Shown: positions 34,592 to 42,353 of the stretch, piece after piece | Numbering within the stretch: the first letter of the stretch is position 1 | How the letters are laid out: each line of letters begins with the position of its first letter | Source: Nitrospira sp. SB0662_bin_26 | GTDB taxonomy: Bacteria > Nitrospirota > Nitrospiria > Nitrospirales > UBA8639 | Length of the DNA: 42,353 nt | Reading direction: 5' to 3' | Assembly: GCA_009840285.1 (NCBI GenBank) | Contig: VXOF01000090.1 | Span: 1-42,353 of the forward strand | The notes under the pieces: generated by a model | Database searches by the model: none | Told to the model about the DNA's origin: nothing | The model's input: only the letters and a program-made list of their open reading frames with translations | Made by a program: the position numbers and the translations under genes

Positions 34592-34718
34592 TAAAGGACG
34601 TTCGGGAGAAGTGTCGGCATAGCCTTCTCTCTGTGGAGTAGAATAAAGAAAGCCTTTTGCAATCGATTGCTCTCTCGTGTGGGGAGAAGGAATTCAGTGA
34701 AGGAAAGGAGCCGCCGTC

Positions 34719-35345
34719 ATGAAAATGTACAAAGTTGTTCTTTTACTCGTGCTGGGAGGAGGGTTGCTCCTCGGCATGAACAGCACGTCGGTTAGTCAAA
34801 CCGCCAAGGGAAATTATGCGACCGCCACGTTTGCCGGAGGGTGTTTCTGGTGTATGGAAGGCCCGTTTGATGAACTCGATGGAGTGATTTCCACGACGTC
34901 GGGGTATACCGGTGGGCAGACGGTCGATCCGACCTACGAAGACGTCTCCGCCGGGGGAACCGGACACGCCGAGGCCGTTCAGATAACGTATGATCCTCAG
35001 AAAATCAGTTATCGCGAGTTATTGGCCGTCTACTGGCCCAATACGGACCCTACGACGCCGGATGCCCAGTTCTGTGATCATGGTGATCAGTATCGCCCCG
35101 CGATCTTTTATCACAATGATGAACAGCGTGCATTGGCGGAAGAAACGAAAAAAGAAATCGAACGCACCAAGACCTTCAGCGCCCCGGTCGTGACGGAAAT
35201 TACCAAGGCCACGGCGTTTTATCCGGCAGAGGAATACCATCAGGATTTTTATATGAAAAACCCCATCCGGTATAAATTCTACCGCTTCACCTGTGGACGC
35301 GACGCACGGTTGGCCGCTTTGTGGGGAGACGGCGGCAAGGCGTAA
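34719..35345 (+). CDS. msrA: peptide-methionine (S)-S-oxide reductase MsrA, exported
   Basis: The 208-residue protein starts with a signal peptide (VVLLLVLGGGLLLG) and is preceded by AAGGAG. Catalytic Cys42 is in FAGGCFWCMEGPF; GYTGG, the GTGHAEAVQITYDP segment and the DAQFCDHGDQYRPAIFYHN segment are all present, with a resolving Cys near the C-terminus in FTCGRD. It repairs S-sulfoxides of methionine in periplasmic proteins, presumably needing an exported thioredoxin-like donor. No msrB is adjacent. The MITE-like element ends 127 bp upstream and could affect its promoter. Confidence 0.96.
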   Translation: MKMYKVVLLLVLGGGLLLGMNSTSVSQTAKGNYATATFAGGCFWCMEGPFDELDGVISTTSGYTGGQTVDPTYEDVSAGGTGHAEAVQITYDPQKISYRELLAVYWPNTDPTTPDAQFCDHGDQYRPAIFYHNDEQRALAEETKKEIERTKTFSAPVVTEITKATAFYPAEEYHQDFYMKNPIRYKFYRFTCGRDARLAALWGDGGKA

Positions 35346-35511
35346 AGCGAGACAATCGCGCACGCACGTGCCTTTAGTCCCGAGAGGGGCCCAAAGCAGC
35401 TCGGTGACTTGTGCCGTGGCGCCGGTAACGGCCGGCGCTTGCCGATGAGGAATGGTTGAGATAAGGTAAGCCGACTTCTTCCCGGCGAAGGCACTTGAGA
35501 TAGTTATCGAG

Positions 35512-35904
35512 ATGGCGATGCGGCTTTCAGGACGACAGATCGGGCTCTTGAAAGAGTACATGCATGATTTGGTCGAACAGGCCAAACAGGAAGAGGCCAC
35601 CACGGCGGCATTCGGGTATTCCTCCAAGCCGTATCGAGCCGATCAGGCTATTTCAGACCTGTTGGCCATCCTGGACGATCGTATTGAATCGGAAGGCGTA
35701 CAAGTTGGATTATCGGTGGAATTTCTTCATCACATGTGGACGTTGTGCAACAAGGCCAACGACCAGGTTCAGGACACGGTCTGGCTCCAACGCAGTTTGG
35801 ATGGAGAGCCGGCGACGAAAGCCAGGGTTCGCGAATTGACGTATCGAGTCTTGCTCGAGTATTTGGAAAGCCTGCCTGAAAACCTGCGGTTGTCTTCCGA
35901 CTGA
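35512..35904 (+). CDS. hypothetical protein, 130 residues, helical
   Basis: I do not recognise the family. The product starts MAMRLSGRQIGLL and is predominantly helical, acidic and soluble, without signal peptide or membrane segments. It contains two helix-rich stretches with regular hydrophobic spacing (about 5-30 and 85-120) and a single Cys. A second ATG two codons on (35518) is an equal start candidate; neither has a clear Shine-Dalgarno. It lies 86 bp before the MutS-like gene on the same strand, so a shared transcript is possible. GC and codon use match the neighbours. Confidence 0.7.
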   Translation: MAMRLSGRQIGLLKEYMHDLVEQAKQEEATTAAFGYSSKPYRADQAISDLLAILDDRIESEGVQVGLSVEFLHHMWTLCNKANDQVQDTVWLQRSLDGEPATKARVRELTYRVLLEYLESLPENLRLSSD

Positions 35905-35990
35905 CGCACTTTTTTCTCCCGTGCGCTCCAACGGTCGTATTCGGCTTGCGCGGGGATCCCCATCATTTCTGAGCATCAATCTTCAACATC

Positions 35991-37838
35991 ATGGATCAGA
36001 AACGGCATACACGCGAACGCATGATTGTTCGCGGTCGTGATCGAGGAGCGAGGCTTCTTCTGAAAGGCCGGCGCGTCAGTTTGTTCTTGAGCCGAAGCCG
36101 TATGGGACTGGTGCTGGTCGGGCTTCTGGTTAGTGTTTCGTCGTACAAACTTGGATGGTTCATTGCGGGGAATTGGGCGCTACTGGGATTTTTTCTCTGT
36201 TTTCTCGGTGTGGCGAACGTCCATAACCGTTTGGAACGACGGTTGCGACGCCTTGTCATGTGGATCGACATTCAGGAAAGCAATCTGGCTCGTTTGCGGC
36301 TGGATTGGGAATGCATCCCGGAAACTACGCTGAGTCTATCTTCCGAACATCCGTACGCCGCAGATCTTGATCTCCTCGGGAAATATTCCTTGCTCCGTTT
36401 GCTGGATACGACGGTGTCGCGGGACGGGCAGGCGTTATTGGTCGCTTGGATGACTCGTCAACATCCGCTTTCATTCGATCAATGGGAGAGCCGGCAGAAA
36501 CTCGTCCGGGTCCTGACTTCGTTGAGAGGGTTACGGGACCGGATTCAGCTCGTGGCGCACTGCCTGAGTCCCGATCCGATCAAGACAGATCGCCTGGAGA
36601 GCCTGTTAGAGAATTCCGAGCCTGTGGCTCGATTGGGTTCGCTGTTGCTGGCGGCGAGTACTCTCGCCGCTCTCAATATGGTTCTTTTTGTTTTCTGGTT
36701 GCTCGGTGGGCCGGGGTATTGGATCGTTTCCTTTCTACTCTACGCGTTATTGCTGCTCGTCACCGGAAGGCGGGTGAGTCACGTGTTTGGGCGGGCTCTC
36801 GATTTGCACCTGGAGTTGGACAAGCTTGCCGCGGTGATCGGAATTTTCGAGAAGCGGTCGTATAGACGGTATCCCGCGCTTCAGGCGATGACCGACCCAT
36901 GGCGAAACGAGAACAGTCGCCCCTCGGTCGCCATCAGACAACTTGCGAGAGTTTGCAGCGGGCTCAGTCTGAAAGCGCATCCTCTTTTGCATATTGCCAT
37001 GCACCTCGTGGTCCCGTGGGATCTGGCGTGGACGTGGCATTTGCAGAAAGTCTGCAACCGGTTGCGATCCGTTTTGCCGGATTGGATCGTACGCTTGGCG
37101 ATTGTCGATGCGGCCATGGCATTGGCCACATTTGCTTACTTGAATCCATCCTACGCGTGGCCTCTCAGGCGGCCGGAAGGAAACGCCACGACAATCGGAA
37201 TTTCCGGAACGGCTATCGGCCATCCCTTGCTTGCCTATGAACAACGGATCAGCAATGATTTGATACTGGAAGGCTTGGGCCGTGTCTTCCTGGTTACCGG
37301 CTCCAACATGTCCGGGAAAAGTACGTTTTTACGAACGGTGGGGATCAATGTCTGTCTGGCGCAGGCCGGGGGGCCGGTATGCGCCGCATCCTGGGAATGG
37401 TCGTGGTTGCGGATACAGACCTGCATCAGGGTTGGAGATGCCCTGGAAGAAGGGTTGTCGTACTTTTACGTGGAAGTCAAACGCCTGAAAAATCTGTTGG
37501 TGGCGATGGGCGACCATCGTGAAGCGCCGGTGTTGTTTCTTATCGACGAGATTTTTAAAGGCACCAATAATCGGGAACGATTATTGGGGAGCGAAACATT
37601 CATTCGCGAGTTGACGGCGGGGCGGGGTTTGGGACTCGTCACGACGCACGACCTGGAGTTGGCCAACCTGGATAAGGAATTGGCTCATCTCGCCAACGTG
37701 CACTTTCAGGAAACGTTCGGTGACATGGAACTGACGTTCGACTATCGACTTCGTCCCGGGCCCTGTCCCACGACCAACGCGCTTCGGATCATGGCCATGG
37801 AAGGTTTGCCGGTTCCCGAAACACATTCAGGGCCGTGA
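35991..37838 (+). CDS. membrane-anchored MutS-family ATPase
   Basis: The 615-residue protein has a basic N-terminus, two membrane segments at about 38-56 and 59-77, a MutS-like core region (about 125-210), two more hydrophobic segments at about 216-238 and 242-259, a clamp/lever-like helical region, and a C-terminal MutS ATPase domain. Walker A is TGSNMSGKST (436-445), Walker B is VLFLIDEIFKGTNNRERL, followed by TTHDLELANLD. It lacks the mismatch-recognition domain I with the F-x-E motif. Membrane-spanning MutS relatives exist in several phyla but their role is not established. It is not the mismatch-repair MutS. Confidence 0.88.
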   Translation: MDQKRHTRERMIVRGRDRGARLLLKGRRVSLFLSRSRMGLVLVGLLVSVSSYKLGWFIAGNWALLGFFLCFLGVANVHNRLERRLRRLVMWIDIQESNLARLRLDWECIPETTLSLSSEHPYAADLDLLGKYSLLRLLDTTVSRDGQALLVAWMTRQHPLSFDQWESRQKLVRVLTSLRGLRDRIQLVAHCLSPDPIKTDRLESLLENSEPVARLGSLLLAASTLAALNMVLFVFWLLGGPGYWIVSFLLYALLLLVTGRRVSHVFGRALDLHLELDKLAAVIGIFEKRSYRRYPALQAMTDPWRNENSRPSVAIRQLARVCSGLSLKAHPLLHIAMHLVVPWDLAWTWHLQKVCNRLRSVLPDWIVRLAIVDAAMALATFAYLNPSYAWPLRRPEGNATTIGISGTAIGHPLLAYEQRISNDLILEGLGRVFLVTGSNMSGKSTFLRTVGINVCLAQAGGPVCAASWEWSWLRIQTCIRVGDALEEGLSYFYVEVKRLKNLLVAMGDHREAPVLFLIDEIFKGTNNRERLLGSETFIRELTAGRGLGLVTTHDLELANLDKELAHLANVHFQETFGDMELTFDYRLRPGPCPTTNALRIMAMEGLPVPETHSGP

Positions 37839-37855
37839 GCAGTATTTCCGACAAT

Positions 37856-38143
37856 TCAGGGAATGAATAACGTGGGTTGGTTCTGCTGGTCCTGGTCGAT
37901 CTTTTCGCCTGTCGTCGTTCCGCAGTAAGAACACACGTATTCATATTTGTTGCCGGACGGCAGGACGAGCAAAAGCCGTTCGCGGGCAGGTGTTGCCTCC
38001 CTGCAAGTCGGACAGAATAGAAGCGTGGCGTTGAGCGAACGAAATTGGGCGTTGGGATCGTCTTGAGGCGGGCCGGGTTGGGGGCGTATACCCGGTCGCC
38101 GGGATCCCCCGAAAGAGCGCGGATCAAACGGAATGCGTGCCAT
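37856..38143 (-). CDS. small zinc-ribbon protein
   Basis: The 95-residue protein has a Pro/Gly/Arg-rich N-terminus (about 1-30) and a zinc ribbon formed by CPTC (44-47) and CSYC (71-74). The knuckles are separated by 23 residues of mixed strand character, as in rubredoxin-like or transcription-factor ribbons. The C-terminus is acidic. No family is recognised. It converges with the MutS-like gene (17-bp gap) and lies 93 bp downstream of the helicase gene, possibly in its transcript. A nucleic-acid or protein-binding role is plausible but unproven. Confidence 0.72.
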   Translation of the reverse strand: MARIPFDPRSFGGSRRPGIRPQPGPPQDDPNAQFRSLNATLLFCPTCREATPARERLLLVLPSGNKYEYVCSYCGTTTGEKIDQDQQNQPTLFIP

Positions 38144-38236
38144 GGCCGGATCTTACTCAGGGCAAATCGCGTGGTCAAGAGATACGCCACGATGAGGTCC
38201 ACCGGGCAAAGCAATCACGGTCCGAACCGTGAAGGC

Positions 38237-41200
38237 TCATGCAGAGACGTTGGAAAGCGGCTCAGAGGCTGCCGGGATTCCGTTGCGGTAGATTACGTAT
38301 CGTGAAGGGTGGGAGGGGATCCGGTCGCCAGGGAGAATGATGCCGACGAGGTTTAGGGGATCGGATCCGGAGAGCCGGATTTCCTGGGCACCGGCTTGCG
38401 GATCGTTGCGCACGGCCCGAAGGGCTTCCACGGCTTCCGGCAGTCCGAATTGTTCACCCGTCATACCCGAGACGAAGTGGCCACCTCGAATTTCTCCGCG
38501 CAACTCCATTCGTCGGTAGATCAGTAGCAGATCGCGCCACGCGACGGTCAGGGATTCCCGTTTCAGCAAATCGCGGAAGACGATTCCATACCGGCGCAAT
38601 AATTGACGGGCCCAGGCTTCGGTGGGATTAAGGTCAGGTGTCATCTGCTTATCCGGGTCATCCGCGCCGGTCGTGAGCAATGACCATCGCCCGATCGTAT
38701 GTCGCGGTCGTCGTTTTTGGTGACGCCCGATTCCTCGACGTCGTTTGGGATCGAGCAGGGCGCGGAGATTGTCGAATCCATCGGCGGTAACCAGTCCGAC
38801 GCTGGCCAGTTCCCACAATCCCTGTTCCACTTCCGCCTGGAGTTGGTGCGTGCCTCGGGCGACGTCGGCAAAAAAACTCGCCCCGCGTTGTGAGAGATAG
38901 TGATACACGGTCCGGGCAACGGCAGTCAGTTGTTCCGGAAGCCACGCGAGCTGCCCCTGACGTCCCTTGCGAGCCAAAGTCAATAACCATACCGCATTGT
39001 CTCGGGGAAAGAGACTGATCGGGGCGAGGCTGGTGGGGATCATCCGCTTCTTTTGTTTGACGCTGGCGAGGTCATGGTCCTGCGTGGGTGGGGTCAGCCG
39101 TCCCCACGTGATAATTCCACGCAAACACAGATAGTCCAACGTGTCCGGCCTGTAATCGGCCATGCGGCTGCGGAGCACGTAGGGCTCCCAGGCGGAAGCC
39201 GCGACTTCAAAGCCCGCCAGTTGTTCGAGGATGGTCTGGAGCCCGGGTTCTCCATGCAGCCTGGCGGTGGGAGCGACGTGCTGCCATCGGAACAGAAAGC
39301 GCATAAAGTCCGAAGCGGAGACGGATTGAATCTCTCGACGAAGCGCAAGCACGGTTCGTCGATGAATGCGAGCGAGTAACCGACGATCGCACCATTCGAC
39401 TTCGGGTTTTGCATCGTGGGTTTGTGAAGACGGGAAACCGTCCCGCGGGTGAAACGTTCCTCGAAGGACTTGGCCCTGTGCTTCGAGTTGTTCGAGCGCC
39501 GTTTGTGTGGCCGGAATGGGCCAGCGAAGGGTTGTCGCCAATTCCTGCGCCGTGGTGGGGCCGATGACCTCCATCCAATTTCGGACGATCGTGGCTCGTG
39601 CCTCCTGCTCATCGCCGGAAAAGCCGGGCGAAGGCGTGTGTTCATGCTGTCGGGTATCCGTGAACGCGGCCAAATCAGGATAGATCGCGGTCAGGAGTGA
39701 AAGATGATCAGGCGTGGTCCATATTGAGATCGTTGTTCCTGTTGTCGAGTCCGTGTGGGATAGCACGAGGGCTCGTCCCGAATCGAGCAGATCGGGAAGG
39801 AAAGCGCTCCAATCGGTAGCACGATCCTCCGGGACCCAGGCCAGCAGATGGAGGACTTCCTGTAATTCATCCGCATCCCGAACCCGCGGCCACGCCTCTT
39901 CGCACACCGCTGCAATCGCGCCGGCATCCAGTGCGCCTACGGTTGCGGCTTCCTCGGGCGGTAGTACGTGTCGCATACTCACGGCGCGTGAGCGTCGTTC
40001 TTCGAGCGGCGCGTCGTCCAGGAATCCATAAGGGTTCGCGTTCAGGATTTCATGAGAAAAAGGCGAAGGCGCCGGAGATTCGACGGACAGGCATTGCACG
40101 TCGCCCTGTTCAATGCGTTGCAGGAGGGACGTCAGTCCCTCGATATCCATGGCGTCTTCCAGGCAATCCCGGAGTGTCTCTTCCACTAAAGGATGAGAAG
40201 GCACCTCGATGTTGCCTGGGGCACGATTATCCTGACAGGCCGTGGCCATGGGAAACACGGCCGCCAGGAGGTCTTCGGCCCGCATGCGCTGCAAATGGAG
40301 GGGAACCCGTCTGCCGTTGCGAAAACGCAGTACGGCCAGGGCGCGCGAGACGTTCCAGCGCCAGCGGGCCATGAACATGGGGGATTGCAGCACGGCTTGC
40401 GTGAGCACCTCCTTGACGGTGGAAGACCGGAGCAGGGCCCATACCGTTTCCAGGGGAAAGCTGTGCCGTTCGCCCAAAGACAGCACCAGCCCTTCGTCCG
40501 TGGCGGCCGCTTGCAGTTCAAAATCGAAACTGACGCAGAACCGTTTTCGTAAAGCAAGTCCCCAAGCCCGGTTGATGCGCCCGCCGAACGGCGAATGAAT
40601 CACCAACTGCATGCCGCCGGCTTCATCGAAGAAGCGTTCGGCAATAACGGTCCGTTGCGTGGGAACGCCGCCCAGCACCAGCAACCCGGATTGGTGGTAC
40701 GCGAGAATTTGTTCGGCTGCACGTTGACCGGCTCCGCATTCCGATTCCAGCCAGCGCAGGAGGTTGTGGTGTGGGTCGTGTTCTGACGACGCCGGAGACG
40801 TGGTGGGCTGAGGCTTGAGGTGATCCATGACGGCTTGGCGTAACTCCGCCACCTCCTGCGATAGTTCAAAGGTTCGCGAAGGGGCTTCTCCCCGCCAGAA
40901 TGGAATGGTTGGAGGGGCGCCGTGCGCGTCTTCCACGCGCATCACGCCGGTCTCGACCCCACGAATCCGCCACGACGTATTGCCTAACAGAATAATGTCG
41001 CCGGCCAGGCTTTCCACGGCGAAATCTTCATCCACCGAGCCGACCGTGTTGCCGTGAGGCTCGGCAATGACGGCATACGTCGCGGTGTCCGGGATCGCGC
41101 CACCGGACGTGATCGCCGCCAGTCGCGCTCCCCGGCGAGCGCGCAATCGATTTCGCACCCGGTCGTGAAAGAGAAACGCCTGTTGCTTGCCGCGGTTCGG

Positions 41201-42353
41201 ATTCCAGCCGCGAGTCAACAAGGCGACGATTTCGTCGAATGCCGTTCCGGACAGGTATCGATAGGGATAGGCTTGGGTGTAGCGTTGATAGAGTGAACCC
41301 GCGTCCCATTCTTGAGCCGAGACTTCCGCGATGATTTGTTGGGCCAGAATATCTTTAGGATGTTGCGGGATGAGAATCTCATCCAGGTTGCCGCGATGAA
41401 TCGCGCGAATCAGCGCGGCGCATTCCACCAGTTCGTCTCGCGTCGTACACAAGAGACGCCCTTTTGGAGTCGCCCCCACCCAGTGGCCTGACCGGCCGAT
41501 TCTTTGCAGACAGGTGGCAATGGCGCGCGGCGAACCCACTTGGCACACGAGATCCACAAAGCCGATGTCGATGCCCAGTTCCAGAGACGCCGTCGCAATG
41601 ACCACGCGAGTCTGTCCTTTCTTGAGGCGTTCTTCAGCGGATAACCGTATCTTGCGAGACAGGCTGCCATGATGGGCCGCCACGAGGTCCTCGCCCAATC
41701 GGTCGGTTAACTGGTGGGCGATGCGTTCCGCCAACCGCCTGGTGTTGACGAACACCAGTGTGGAGCGATGGGTTTGGACCAACTCGGTGAGACGATCATA
41801 CACGTCCGCCCAAATGGCATTGGTCGCGATCGCGCCAAGTTCGTCCTTGGGTGTCTCAATAGCCAGATCCATTTCCCGGCGTTGTCCCATGTCAACGACG
41901 TGGCAGGGGTTTGGCGCCCATACGGTTTCCCGGTTTTCAGTCACACAGCCGCCGCCGACCAGGAATTGGGCAATGGCTTCCAAGGGTCTCTGCGTGGCTG
42001 AAAGACCAATGCGATTCGGTTTCACGTGTGTGACGGTATCCAGGCGTTCAAGGGAAAGCGCGACGTGCGCGCCGCGTTTGTTCCCGGCCAGGGCGTGGAT
42101 CTCATCGACGATGACCGTGCGGACGGTGCGCAGGATATTTCGGCTCTTGCGGGCCGTCAGTAGCAGGTACAAGGATTCGGGCGTCGTAATGAGAATATGG
42201 GGCGGACGACGAAGCATATCCTGTCGATTTTTCGTGGGTGTGTCGCCCGTGCGGACTTCGACTCGTATCTCCGGAAGGAGAAGTCCGGCTGCCAGGGCGT
42301 TTTCCGAAATCTCATTCAAAGGCTGCCGGAGATTTTTCTGCACGTCGTTGCTC
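38237..42353 (-). CDS. lhr: Lhr-type large ATP-dependent helicase, N-terminus beyond window
   Basis: The frame runs off the right edge; a GTG at 42343 is not the start, since the family has about 80-100 more residues with the Q motif and Walker A. What remains (about 1370 residues) covers superfamily 2 motifs: TTPESLYLLL, IVDEIHALAG (motif II DEIH), LSATQRP (III), the second RecA domain with VATASLELGID-like and QRIGRSGHW (VI). Then come the winged-helix and beta-barrel core and the long C-terminal domain present only in large Lhr proteins. Lhr unwinds RNA:DNA and is linked to DNA repair. No nuclease or ligase partner adjoins it here. Confidence 0.93.
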   Translation of the reverse strand, partial: SNDVQKNLRQPLNEISENALAAGLLLPEIRVEVRTGDTPTKNRQDMLRRPPHILITTPESLYLLLTARKSRNILRTVRTVIVDEIHALAGNKRGAHVALSLERLDTVTHVKPNRIGLSATQRPLEAIAQFLVGGGCVTENRETVWAPNPCHVVDMGQRREMDLAIETPKDELGAIATNAIWADVYDRLTELVQTHRSTLVFVNTRRLAERIAHQLTDRLGEDLVAAHHGSLSRKIRLSAEERLKKGQTRVVIATASLELGIDIGFVDLVCQVGSPRAIATCLQRIGRSGHWVGATPKGRLLCTTRDELVECAALIRAIHRGNLDEILIPQHPKDILAQQIIAEVSAQEWDAGSLYQRYTQAYPYRYLSGTAFDEIVALLTRGWNPNRGKQQAFLFHDRVRNRLRARRGARLAAITSGGAIPDTATYAVIAEPHGNTVGSVDEDFAVESLAGDIILLGNTSWRIRGVETGVMRVEDAHGAPPTIPFWRGEAPSRTFELSQEVAELRQAVMDHLKPQPTTSPASSEHDPHHNLLRWLESECGAGQRAAEQILAYHQSGLLVLGGVPTQRTVIAERFFDEAGGMQLVIHSPFGGRINRAWGLALRKRFCVSFDFELQAAATDEGLVLSLGERHSFPLETVWALLRSSTVKEVLTQAVLQSPMFMARWRWNVSRALAVLRFRNGRRVPLHLQRMRAEDLLAAVFPMATACQDNRAPGNIEVPSHPLVEETLRDCLEDAMDIEGLTSLLQRIEQGDVQCLSVESPAPSPFSHEILNANPYGFLDDAPLEERRSRAVSMRHVLPPEEAATVGALDAGAIAAVCEEAWPRVRDADELQEVLHLLAWVPEDRATDWSAFLPDLLDSGRALVLSHTDSTTGTTISIWTTPDHLSLLTAIYPDLAAFTDTRQHEHTPSPGFSGDEQEARATIVRNWMEVIGPTTAQELATTLRWPIPATQTALEQLEAQGQVLRGTFHPRDGFPSSQTHDAKPEVEWCDRRLLARIHRRTVLALRREIQSVSASDFMRFLFRWQHVAPTARLHGEPGLQTILEQLAGFEVAASAWEPYVLRSRMADYRPDTLDYLCLRGIITWGRLTPPTQDHDLASVKQKKRMIPTSLAPISLFPRDNAVWLLTLARKGRQGQLAWLPEQLTAVARTVYHYLSQRGASFFADVARGTHQLQAEVEQGLWELASVGLVTADGFDNLRALLDPKRRRGIGRHQKRRPRHTIGRWSLLTTGADDPDKQMTPDLNPTEAWARQLLRRYGIVFRDLLKRESLTVAWRDLLLIYRRMELRGEIRGGHFVSGMTGEQFGLPEAVEALRAVRNDPQAGAQEIRLSGSDPLNLVGIILPGDRIPSHPSRYVIYRNGIPAASEPLSNVSA

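Noticed and set aside
1-42353. CRISPR array, tRNA, rRNA, riboswitch or prophage
   Set aside because: I found no regularly spaced repeats, no tRNA T-loop context with a foldable cloverleaf, no recognisable riboswitch leader and no phage structural genes.

Overview
The window reads as chromosomal DNA of a Gram-negative bacterium of moderately high GC (mid-50s % by eye). It encodes an outer-membrane beta-barrel, several lipoproteins with a lipobox, and exported proteases. Gene content (NHL and BNR propellers, an M16 protease pair, two sulfite-oxidase-fold molybdoenzymes, a membrane-anchored MutS) would fit a Nitrospira-like member of Nitrospirota. That placement is inference only, because no rRNA or other phylogenetic marker was compared. 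I see no tRNA, rRNA, CRISPR array, prophage or complete insertion sequence.

Layout. 1-700: the 3' end of a YCF48-like propeller gene, then a repeat-rich gap. 697-10695 (minus strand): two housekeeping blocks in the same direction. One is valS-nadC-birA-coaX, tightly packed behind a good sigma70-type promoter. The other is grpE-dnaK-dnaJ-rsmE with its own promoter, without hrcA or a CIRCE operator. 10849-14929 (plus): a 36-residue very basic small protein, a HAD phosphatase, and a 985-residue protein with two six-repeat NHL propellers, ended by a clear rho-independent terminator. 15146-21157 (plus): guaB-guaA, a short AT-rich unknown ORF directly behind guaA, rluB and aspS.

21186-28322 (minus): an envelope cluster. 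An active M16 protease is followed by its M16 partner lacking the zinc motif, an M48 lipoprotein protease, an outer-membrane barrel, a seven-repeat BNR lipoprotein, and a Tat/lipobox molybdoenzyme that has its own promoter. 28400-30290 (minus): a tandem duplication of about 1 kb that carries two TetR-family regulators, each with the same promoter architecture and a shared operator-like sequence spaced exactly 1000 bp apart. 30329-33074 (minus): a VKOR-thioredoxin fusion, a cytosolic sulfite-oxidase-like protein and a dipeptide-epimerase-like enolase-superfamily enzyme.

33181-42353: an exported HtrA-like protease whose coding sequence carries a dispersed repeat in frame, a MITE-like element with perfect 15-bp terminal inverted repeats, exported MsrA, a conserved-looking unknown protein, a MutS-family ATPase with four predicted membrane segments, a zinc-ribbon protein, and a large Lhr-type helicase cut by the right edge. 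The MITE-like element has a second, degenerate copy at the left end of the window.

Functionally, much of the accessory part concerns extracytoplasmic protein quality and redox repair (M16, M48, HtrA, MsrA, VKOR, molybdoenzymes). Nothing forms an obvious new defence system. The best candidates for undescribed biology are the duplicated TetR/operator unit, the MITE family, the membrane MutS and the small ORFs.
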